Source of the DNA: Myrica gale
Taxonomy: Eukaryota > Streptophyta > Magnoliopsida > Fagales > Myricaceae
Assembly (NCBI GenBank): GCA_963930655.1
Contig: OZ005606.1
Location: 13,659,501 to 13,723,500, forward strand
DNA: 64,000 nt
Direction of reading: 5' to 3'
The notes beneath the pieces are model-generated. The model was not told the DNA's origin and did not search any database. It was given only the letters and a program-made list of their open reading frames with translations. This document shows positions 39,701 to 51,700 of the stretch, in pieces (the stretch's first letter is position 1; the number at the start of each line of letters is the position of its first letter). A program made the translations under genes and the position numbers.

Positions 39701-42700
39701 GTCGAGTCATATAGATTTCTTCCTTAAGATCACCATGAAGAAAGGCGTTCTTCACATCCATCTGCCGAAGAGGCCACCCTTTCGAAGCGGCAACTGCCAA
39801 AATGGTTCGTACCGTAGTCATCTTAGCAACTGGGGCAAATGTCTCGTCGTAATCAATACCATACTCCTGACGATTGCCAAGGGCCACAAGACGAGCCTTA
39901 TAGCGGTCCAATGAGCCATCAGATCGAAACTTAACAGAGTACACTCATTTGCAGCCAATAGGTTTGATACCAGGGGGACAAGAGACAATGTCCCAAGTAT
40001 GATTATCTTGAAGGGCCTGAATCTCTTCCTGCATGGCCTGTTGCCAGCAAGCTTGGGTGGCTGCCTGAGTGTAGAATTGCGGAACAACAATAGAATCAAT
40101 AGTGGCAGAAAGCAAGGTAGGAGGAAACCCATACCTATCTGGTGCGCGGGAAGCACGAGTGGAACGACGAGATGGAGGCAGCACAGGATCAGGTGGGAGA
40201 GCAGCGTCAGGAAGGGGCGGCGTAGTAGGCGGAGGACGACGACGATACACAAGTCCTGGTTTGAAACGTTCAAGAGGAGGTGGAGGAACATCATCAAAAG
40301 AAGGAAGTAAAGCAAGAGAAGGATCATAAATAATATGAGTCTGGAAAAAATATTATTTTTCGAAGAAAATCACATTACGAGAGACCCTAAATTTGTTCGC
40401 CACAGCATCATAGCAAACAAAACCTTTATGCACAGTGCTATACCCCATAAAAGCACACTTAACCGACTGAGCAGCAAGTTTGTGTCGTGTAGGAGGGAGA
40501 TGAACAAAACAAACACACCCAAAAGGATGAAGAGACTGATACTCAGGTGTAATGGCAAACAACCGAAAATAGGGAGACTCATAGTTGAGAACAGGAGTAG
40601 GCAAACGATTGATCAAATAAACAGCAGTGGATAAAGCTTCTACCCAAAATTTCGGAGGCACAGAAGATTCAAGCAACAAAGAACGAACAATATCTAAGAG
40701 ATGTCGATTCTTACGCTCAGCGACCCCATTTTGCTGAGGAGTATAAGGACAAGATCGTTGAGAAACAATCCCCTGTTGTTGAAGATATGACTGGAAAGAA
40801 TGAGACATGTATTCTCCCCCGGAGTCGGAGCGTAAGACACGAATGCGAGTACCAAACTGTGTCTCAACAAAGGCAACAAAAGTTTGGAAGACAGAAAACA
40901 CATCAGCTTTAGAGCGGAGAAAATATATCCAGGTAAAACGACTGTAGTCATCTATAAATGTCACAAAATAGCGATAATGACAATGCGAAGGAACAGGACT
41001 CATTCCCCACACATCAGTATGAATAATCTCAAAACTACTAGAAGCACGACTACCATGTGAGGGAAAAGGTAAGGTCTTGCTTTTGGCAAGACGACAAGTA
41101 GCACAATCAAAAGATGAAGAAGAAGATGGAAACAAATCTTTATTACCCAAAAAACCATGTTTAATAAGATGATTCAAGACAACAGAATTGGGATGACCCA
41201 ATTTCTTATGCCAGAGCACACTATTAGAATCAATAGCCGTACACATGAAAGAAATAACAGTGGGAAGAGAAAACTGCAATGGAAACAAGCGGCCCACTTT
41301 AGGCCCCTTCGCGATCATCGTCCCCGACACCTGATCCTGCAATACACAACCACCACGAGAGAAATAAACATCACAATTATGATCCACCAATTGGCCAACC
41401 GAAATCAAACTAGTAGATAAGCCAGGTGAGACAAAGACATCACGGAAGGAAGGTCCCAAAGTACCAGTAGCAGTGATAGGAAGGGTATTACCATCAGCAA
41501 TCCGAATATGTTGATCACCCTCATACTTACGCACATCATGCAGACCCATAGAACTACCAGTCATGTGATTAGAGGCACCTGAATCAACAAACCAAGGTGA
41601 AGGAAGCGGAGTACCCTTACCTTGAAGTCCCAAGGCAGAGAAAGCAGAGATAATCATCTGCTGCATTTGTTGCAGCATGACGGGTGTGAGGACTGTTGAA
41701 TCAGTGCTGACGGGGGGTTGATGCAACCGGAGAGGATGACTGAACATCAGCTTGAAGAGCGTGAGAGGTGCGATTTTGAGGTCGGACCCGACAATCCTTA
41801 ATGATGTGACCGGCTTTCTTGCAGTAGCGACAGACTTTCTTCGAACAATTCCGGGCCATGTGACCAAGCTCGTTGCAGCTGAAACATTGGAGTTTGTCTT
41901 TACCTCGACTTTGGGCAGCATAGGCAACATTTACCACCTCAGAAGTGGCTTTCTCAGGGAGCCTACCAAATTGTGTGGACAAACTTTGTTCTTCACGCAA
42001 CAACTCACCCAAACATACATCCAAGGAGGGTACAGGATCACGATTCATCAAAGCAGCACGTGCCGGTTCAAACTCAGGTCGAAGTTTCATCAAAAATTGA
42101 TCTCTTTGGCTCTCAGCACGAACCTCTTGAAGAGCCGCAAGAGCCACTGTAGGTACCTTGGAATGAACAATACTAGAATACTCTGTCCAAAGGTTAATAA
42201 AGCCAGCATAGAACTGATCAATAGGTAAATTTCCTTGGCTGTAATTGGCGATCTTGAACTCCAATTGAAGCCGCCGAGCATTGCTGGCTTGAAAATAAAT
42301 ACGGCGCAAATAATCCCACATTTCCTTCGCAGTAGTAAAACAACGGAGATTGTTCACGAGATGAGGCTCAATCGATCCTAATAGCCAAGAAATAATTTTG
42401 GCATCCCGAGTTTCCCATTGAGCCAACTCCTTGGCATCAGTGGGATTTTTAGTAGTGTCATCAATATGACCCCACAATTCCTTGCCTTTCAAAAACATCT
42501 TAAATTGAAACTCTAAGTCGAATAATTTTTTCCAGTAAAACGAATAAGAATATTTTCGCCAGACATAATGAAAGCAGCAAGAATGAGATTCCCAGTGATG
42601 TAAGAAACACAGCAAGATTCAAGTAAAAGGCAGCCCACGCACAGAAATAGTCCAACGACAAGAGCCCAATAAGAAAGCAGCAAGAATAAGATTCACAGCT

Positions 42701-45700
42701 ATGTAAGAAACACAGCAAGACTCACATAAAAGGCAGCCCACGCACAAAAATAGCCCAACGACAATAGCCCAATAAGAAAGAAGACCTGGAGCTGCCAAGT
42801 AGAGACAGGGCCCACTCCAAAGAAATCGTCAACAGCAACTGCACCTCAGAAAAGTACCCCCAGAAATTGCTGACAGCCAAGGAAAGACAGATCCCGTGAC
42901 CTCAAAAATTGCCGACAGCCACTACACCTCCACAGAACACCACGACAACCACCCAGAGATGGTCGACAACCCTTCAGCCACCACAGATACTGCCGAGAAA
43001 GGCTGAACACCAGCCGACAGCCACTACACCTCCACAGAACACCACGACAACCACCCAGAGATGGTCGACAGTCCTTCAGCCACCACAGATACTTTCGAGA
43101 AAGGCTGAACACCAACACCCACCCACGCTCACTGCACCACAACCCACCGAGAAGCTGCCAAGCCACTGCCGACACCCACCGAAAAAAAAAAAAAAAAGAC
43201 ACCAAGAGACCCACACAAGGATCGAAATAGTAGACACCCAACCAGAACCAAGAGGCCCCCTACGACAGTCACAAAGCACCACACCGAAAAACAATCGCGA
43301 ACACACGAGAGATTTAGACCAACGAAGAAACGAAAGTCAGAATAGGCTCTGATACCATGTCAAAATTGGTCTGAATGCCCTTTCTCTCGGGTTCCCTTTC
43401 ATTATATAGACAAAGATTTACATAGGTTTCCCACAATACAAGGAATCTCCTTACACTATACAAGGGACTAATCAACAGCCCAATTTAATTCCCGTTACCA
43501 TAGTTATAGCTAGAATATATAAGGAAACAATCATAGCCCCAAATCAAATCATATCACCGAATCATATCTTATTGATAGGTTCATCATGAAAAACTCTTTT
43601 TCATTAACTCTTATATTCTGTATTCCAAATTTATGGGCTTCTATATATTGTGATCATGTCTATTAACATTTCACAATTGACCTCCGAGAAAATAAGACTG
43701 TTTTTGAGAAATCCTTTTTGCTTACAATTATTTTCTTATTTATCTATCCACCATACTATATTCCACATGAACCTTTAAGATCAAAATTATATCACTAATA
43801 AAATCTCTGGTTTATATAGTTCTTAATTCTCAATCTATACCCAGTTGGACTCTCAAAAAGTTTCAAAAATAATTTTCTGAAATAAATATATTTTTACTTA
43901 ATTTATGAGTAAACAAAAACTGTGAAAACCTTTATCACAAAATCCATTGCGCAGTGTTTTTCATCTGAGTCCAACATTATATGACATAATGAATATGTTG
44001 TCTCAACAAAAAGCTGGTGGATTCCATATTGAACAGTTACACAAATCTACTTACTATGCACAAGACCCAACATTATCTGGAATATTTGATCTACGAAAAT
44101 TATCACCAAAAGACTCAGTCAAAGCACAAGCACACAACAAACAAATCTGCATAACTCTCTTAGGTCGGAGGACAACATACGATAATTGTGTTGAATGATC
44201 ATTTCCAGAAGGTATTTATATTTGATCCAGTTCAGTGCATGTACTCTTATAATGCACTGATTCGTCTACTTAAGGTTATTACCTCAATGACGGAGTCTTT
44301 CATTCTATCTTATAGAGGCACAACTAGTATAGACTTATTTATACATTATTATGTATCTCGGTCTAGAACACAGTGAATCTACAAGGATCCGAAAAATCAT
44401 ACTCCAGTCTTTGATTTATTAATCATCGGCCTGACTTTTCTATAGTGTTAATCAACAATATTTGGTGTAGACATCTCATGTCCGTACAAGTACCCAATGT
44501 TTTATAAAACAATATCCACAAGTGATTAATCCATAAAGAAACATTCAATAATTATCTCATAATTTTTAAAAATAATTTGTTTTGAGGGCATACATCTAAC
44601 ACCACCCCCCATAGACTTGACTGTGTTGACGGTTCTATATAAAATTCTAGACATGGTGTTGGTTTGATTTTTTATTTAGACAAATGTCTGCTGGCGATTT
44701 TTGCATTTAAAACTTTGAAAAAGTTGATGATGGTTTTTATGATTATGTTCCATTTACTGTTGATTTCTGTCTTTTCTTTGTTATTTTACCCCAGGCGTTA
44801 AAAACTTCTCCTGGTTGTATACATCCACTGGTATCCCGAGTTTTGCCCTATATTGGACCAATCTTAGACAAAGTACGGTTTGTAAGAGTTATCTCAACGT
44901 CAGTAGTGTTTTGGTTCTGCAACAGTTGTTTAGGTATATCTGTTTCTGATGCATACTGATGGTTATTTTCAGCCCCAACAGCAACCTGATGGACTAGTAG
45001 CAGGATCATTGGATCTCACGACTATGCTTTTGAAGGCAAGTTGTATTTGGCAAGATAGTTTGATTTTGTCTCCTTTTCACTGTTAGCTTTTTGGATTTTC
45101 AAAACTTAGGTCGTTACATAAGCTTGTCAAATAGCTCTCACATGTTTTGCTGATTAGTATCTGTGATAAATAAAATTGTACAGAATTCTCCTAGAGATGT
45201 AGTGAAAGTCATATATGATGTCTGTTTTGGTGCTGTTGTGCGGATAGTCCTTCAAAGTGCTGATCATAGTGAAATGCAGGTTATCTTAACTACCTTCATG
45301 CCTCTTTTTTCTATTTACTTGTCGCGCATGTGAAATTTTGAAATGACTTTTATTACACCTTCATATTGGTCAGAATGCAACTGAATGTTTAGCTGCCTTT
45401 GTATCCGAGGGGAGGTATGAAATGCTCAATTGGGGTGGCAATTCTGGATTTACTATGAGAAGTTTACTTGATGCCGCTTCAAGGTAATTGATTGGGGTAT
45501 CCTCTGTTAAATAATCCTAGTGGAAACCTTTAAACGTATTCTTTCTTTTTTTGTTTAGTGAAATTTCAAAACTTATGTTAGACTACTTTGTAGAAAAAAG
45601 GAAAACCTGTGCTTATGGATGAGCAGGAACTAGATACTCTTGTTCCTTATTAATTATTGGGCATCTGAAGACTTCTATATATACATATTTTTGCAACTTT

Positions 45701-48700
45701 ACAGTTGGAGGAAGAAGGGGAGAGAAGAAATTATGGAAGGTTTGAGACACAGTTAATTATCTCTCCCTCATCATTAGGTATTTTTTATTAGTGACTAGTT
45801 GAAAATAAAAATCAATTCCTAGAATATTCTAGCATCGTACTAGAGTCTAACTCCTCCCCTCGATGCATATATATCTCTCGAGAAATCAAGGGGTCCACAC
45901 CTACAACCCTTGATGGACACCTTCGCCAGTTGTTCTTCTAATTTCAAGTGTCATATATCTCTGTGACTTTTCCTTATTCAGATGTTTGCTCTCAATGTGC
46001 TTTGTTTCGATCATATTGGACTGAATTATAAGCAATATAAATAGCAGCCTTGTTGTCGGGAGACAGCTTCATAGACTTGTCATTGTCAATTCCTACCTTG
46101 TCTCACCTCATGTAAAGCGACATACGCTCATAGAGTCTATGTGCCATACCTTTGCACTTTGCTTCTATACATGCCTAGTTACCACTGGTTCTTTCTTGCT
46201 TCTCGTAGTAGCTACATCCCCATGTTTAAAGTTGCAATAACTCAAATTAGATCATCTACCATCAATTTCAGCCTGGCCAATCTGCTTCTGTGGAGGCCTC
46301 TAACTCCATATGCACCTGGTCAGGGAATAAAATTCCTTTAGCTAGAGTTCGCTTCAAATAACCTAGGACACGGCACAAGAAAGAGCCACCCTGTGTTTGA
46401 TGAGAGGATTGTGCATGGATGGATTAGACACACCAATGGCATACGCTATGTCAGAAATATACTTACCTCTCTATGAGCCTCTGCTATGTTCCCTTATCCA
46501 CTTGACTACCTTCATCACCTCTGTGATCATTATTGGTTTCTTTGGGGGGCTATGCTGGCTCATCGTCAAGTAGATCAAATGCGCACTTCCTTTAAGGGAT
46601 GAAGAGACCATTATCAGATTGGGAACCTAATCCCCTGAACAATGCAAATTTCCAGGCATTCATTAATTTCTATGGTGCAATTGTTTTTTCACGTTGTTTT
46701 ATCCAATTTAATGCTTTAATTTAGCAGAGGGGACAGATTAGTGACCAAACTTCAATTTAGGGGACGTACAACAGAAATTAGTAGTTTAGAAGTGAGTCTG
46801 CAGGTGGAGTTGTAGTTGGGATCATAGAGAGTAATTTTTCATTTGGGATTTTTTTTGTTCTCTTCAAATCAGGGGTGATTTGGTTATTTGACATCTTTTG
46901 CTGTCCAGTTAAAGGGGGGGAAATTCATACCAGGTTGAATAATTTAGTCAAGCTTTGGGACAAGTTCTATTTGTTCAACCATTTTCAGGCACTGATAGCA
47001 TTCTCTAAAATACAGATTTTGTTCTAGGTGCGCCCATGTTTGATAATTGTGCAATTTGAATGCAGACTTCTAGACCCTGAATTGGAAAGTTCTGGTTCTC
47101 TTTTTGTTGGGAGCTACATTCTGCAACTTATACTGCACCTACCATCGCAAATGTCTCTGCACATACGAGATCTGGTGGCTGCTCTTGTTAGACGGATGCA
47201 ATCTGTTCAAATTGTGGGACTGAGAAGTTCATTGCTACTTATTTTTGCAAGATTAGTAATATCCTTAAACTTGTTAACTTTATCTTGAGTTTCCTGGCTT
47301 ATTTTGGCAGCTAGCATTTAGCTTCATCTGACGTGTCACATAGTATGACAGTACACTTTGTAATTTATTAGTCTTTTTACATATTTTTCTTTTTGAATCA
47401 TGTTCCTGATATATTATACACCCTTAATTGTATATATAGCTCAAAGTAGATGATCTGAGAAAAAAATGCATAATAGGTCTACACTTTAATTTCCTGTCAG
47501 TTCACTTCAATTGTTGATGTAGTGGTTTTTGAATCGATGAAATTTCATTCGACCTCATATATTTTGGTGGTTCCTACCTCATCCATGGATTTGTTTGCCA
47601 AACTTTCCCAACATTACTTGATTGCTGGTGTGGTCGAGAAGTTTAGCAACCCCACATATTCTACGGATCAGTTTTAAATGTTTCTCCATTTAAATGCAGG
47701 TTCATATGAGTGCCCCAAATGTTGAACAGTTTATTGACTTGCTGCTCAGCATCCCAGCGGAAGGCTATGATAATGCATTTGCTTATGTGATGTCAGAATG
47801 GACAAAGCAGCAAGGCAAGTCCACCTCATGCACTTGTTTTGCTTTTGCATGGTATCCAGTTGTATTCAATGTTATTGTGTTTCATCAAAGATATGTTTGA
47901 AGCTTTAATGATGAATGTGTATAAGAGACCTTTGCGAGTTGAAGATTTTCAAGTAGTGGAGGATTCACAGCACATATTCCATTTGAGATGCTTGTGGTGA
48001 ATGCATGAATTGGCTCAATACACTTTCTGCATAGGTTGATATCTGCCTTTATCCACTCAGCAATCTTTTCATCTTCTCTCAATTTCTTGTTCTGCTCATG
48101 ATTTTTCGTCACCTTACAACCAAGCATCCCTCGACTACATATTTCCACTGAGATATGAAGATTTATTGTTTTGATCTTCTTACCTCAAACCTACAAAATA
48201 GGGGAAAACAAAATACACTTTTCGTCCCCCAAAATATGGTGCCAAAGTCGTTTTGGGTTCCAAGCGGCTCATTTCATCACATTGCAACCTCAAACGGTGA
48301 AAATTCATCAATGTGCGCCCTTAGATTGGATCCAACCATCAAGATTATGCCATGTAACTCATTTCTCCCATTTGAATCGTAGGTTTTTATTAAAGGGTGC
48401 ACATTGATGAATTTTCACAATGTTACCAAATTGATACTTTGGACCTCAAAATGATATTGAAACCATGCTTTGGGGCCTTAAAGTGAAGTTTCCCACAAAC
48501 AATACTTTAGAGTTGCCTGAATCTTTTATCTCAAACTCCCTTGCCTCTAATTTCGTCAACTTCTGCATCTCCTAATTATCAGGCCCTGTTAATTCTATAT
48601 CATCAATATAAACAATCAAAGTAGTTACCTTTGCAATTGGCAAATGTTTGGTGAAGAAAGTATAATCAGTTGATTCTGTTCGTAACCACATCTCTGAATG

Positions 48701-51700
48701 GCTTTGGAAAGTATTTCAAACCACACCTTAGGAGATTGTTTCAGCCCCTATGATGCTTGCTTCAGTTTATGCACATTGCCATTAGGTGGGGAGAATTGAG
48801 GACCCTGCGAAAGCTCCATAAATACTTTTTCTTCTAGATCACACTGTAGAAATGCATTTGTTACATCAAATTGTAGTAAAAGCAAGTCTAAGTTTGCAAC
48901 CAAAGAAACTTGGACTCAAATAGAATTGATAATTGCTATGGGAGCAAAATTCTCTTCATAATCTACTCTATAGGTTTGAGTAAAATCTTTTGCATCCAGT
49001 CTAGCTTTGTATCTCTGCCTTGTTCAATTAGCTCTATGCTTCACTGTGAACACCCATTTGCACCCTACTGTCTTTTACCCGTAGGCTATTCAACCAAATC
49101 ATGTGTTATGCTTGTAAAGAGATTTCATTTACTCTTGGATTGCTTCCTTCCACTTTGGGTCCCTAAGGACTTCCTGAACACTTTGGAGAACAGACATAGA
49201 AAGCAGTTTGGAGATAAAATTATGATATTTAGGTTAAAGATTTTTTTTATAGAAAACGAAGTTTGAAATAGGATGTTAAGTGCACGGTTTGACTCCTTTG
49301 CAGTGTGAAATGTGAATATTCATATCATTGACAAATGGTAACGTGTCTTAAATAGAAGGGAACATAGGATTACCTGAGTTCGAAGTTGATGATTGACAAG
49401 GGTAAAAGGATGATTGACGTGTCTCAAACCATACAGAGGCAACCGCCCTCCAATTGGGACCAGACAAGGCCCTGCAGTTCCTCACCCTTGACTTGAGCAT
49501 TTGTACGTCTGACATCAGCGACTGTGCAACCAAAAACCAGGATCGCACAATCCAAGTCAGAGAAGAGAGAGAGAGAAAATAGACAAAACAGAAAAAGGGA
49601 GGGGGACGCTGTAGAGAAAGAGACCCCATTAGAGTTGTCCTCCTATCAAGATGTGATATATATAATTCTTGGAAACTAAATAATTAACCATATGCTAAAA
49701 CAGTAAAATATCAACAGTTATATGGGGTTAGTTATACATATGTGGAGGGTTATGCTAATTGTAGCCTCTTTTCATTTTTTTCAGTCCTAGCAGTGACGTA
49801 TGCAGTTATTTTCAACGGATATCCATTAAAAATTCAAATTCAAAATCACGATATTAATCTCTTGTACAACATTGCTGATTATTTCCTTTCCTTGTATAGC
49901 TTGATTGTACGAAGTTTTATTTCCTTAGGATGAACGCGATTATAGCGATGTAATATTTATTGCGTTGGAATCTGTCTATATAATGAAAGGTCTCGACTGA
50001 GACAAGGACAGTTTTTTTGAAATTATTGTGTATTCAACATGGTATCGGAACCCTCCTCTAAACTGAGTGCCTCATCTTTGTCTCAATTATCCTCTGTCAG
50101 TGTGTTGTTTGTGTCTTGGTGGTGTATCAACCATCTCTGTTGTGTCTCGTTGGTGTTTCGGCCACTTCTGCTGTGTCTCTCTGGTGTATCGGCCAGTTCT
50201 GTCTTGGGTGGTTGTTGGTTGCTACTGCGCTTGTGCTACCTCTCGACAATTTCTTGCTTCTCGTTGATTTTCTGTCTCCCGGCTCGTGTCGCTTGTTCCG
50301 GTGATTCTTCGACTCTCGAACCTTCAGCGATTCTATGACTCGTGTACAGAACTCGTTTATGGTTCTCGGCGATTGTCTGGCTCTCATCTCGTCTCTTTGT
50401 TCGCGGTCTTCTAGGTGCTGTCGGTTTTCGATTTCGGCCTTTCTGTCATTGACATCCTTTACTGAGACTTTGTTTTGTTGTGGGTAATATTACTTTGGGT
50501 GCTTTTGTCTTTACCGAGAGAAGTTTTGTTGTGGTGTGATATTATTGCTGGTGCTATTTTTGTTGTGGCCGATACTCTATTTCCTCTAGGTGTTATTATT
50601 GTTGGCGTGGGTGCTACTCTGTTTTGGCATTTTTTTTATCTTGTCTATTGTTTCAATATTACTCTCGTATTTGTCTCATGTCTTTCGAAAAGTCAGATAC
50701 CTTCTTTGTCCGCTTCAATGGAAAAAATTATTCGGCCTAGGCATTTCAGTCTCAAATCTTTGTCGCCGGCTAAGATCTATAGGGTCATATTGTTGGCAGT
50801 TGCCCCCCGGAAAAAAGCAAAGAAAAGTGGCAACATGCCAAGTGGGTGGTGAAGGAGGCTCAAGTTATGTCATGGATTCTCAAGTTTGTTGAACCCAATA
50901 TTGTTCTGAATCTTCAATTCTCCAAAACCCCTGCCGAAATGTGGACCTACTTAAAGAAGCTCTATAGTCAAACCAATATTGCCCGACAGTTTCAATTAGA
51001 GATTGAGTTATCCAATCTCACTGAGGACAACCTCTCCATCTCTGATTTTGATTCTATTTTCTTGAATCTTTGCACTGAGTATACCGATATTTTTATGCTA
51101 CTATACCTCCTGACAGTCTTGTTGCAGTTCAATTAGTGCATGAAATGAGTAAGAGGGATCAGTTTCTCATGAAACTACTGTCAGAATTTGAAGCCACCAG
51201 ATCCAGTCTCATGAACCGAGAGTCAATTCCCACCTTGGATGCATGTTTGAATGATCTCTTTCGCGAAGAGTAACATCTTCTTACTCACACAGCCATGGAA
51301 CAACGTCAGCCTAGTTTTGCCCTTGTTCCAGTGGCTTATGCCGCTGAAGGGACATGAGTATTGTCTAGTGTTTCAGTTGCAAAGGATATATTTTGTCACG
51401 TTTATTGACAATTACAATAGATTCACTTGGATATATTTTCTTCACTCTAAGGGCAACTTTTTCTCTGTGTTTAAGATTTTCTGTGCTCATCTCGAAACTC
51501 AATTTTCTGCTAAGATAAAAGTTTACGTTTTGACAATGTGGGAGAGTACATGTCTAATGTTTTTAGGAATTCTTTTAAATTATATGGATAATTTCTCAGC
51601 GGTCTTGCCCATTCATATCACAACAATATGGTGTGGCTGAGAGAAATAATCATCACCTCTTAGATGTTGTCTGCATTCTTACCCTTGAGTCATCCGTGCC

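Larger units (their letters stand above)
38305..43577 (-). mobile_element. Copia-C: very young Ty1/copia element
   Basis: 5273 bp, flanked by an exact 5-bp TSD GGTTC (38300-38304 and 43578-43582), antisense in IPO9 intron 20. The LTRs (237 and 220 bp) differ by one 17-bp duplication and one substitution. Despite this youth, gag carries frameshifts and pol four stop codons. LTR ends are TGTCAA...TTGATA, ending TA rather than CA. It is related to copia-A. Confidence 0.97.

Noticed and set aside
42846-43352. Long frames on both strands, one Thr/Pro-rich
   Set aside because: They arise from the tandem 102-bp repeat in the copia-C leader and carry no domain.
50039-50387. Ser/Cys-rich plus-strand frame of 99 codons
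   Set aside because: It is the leader between the copia-D primer site and gag.
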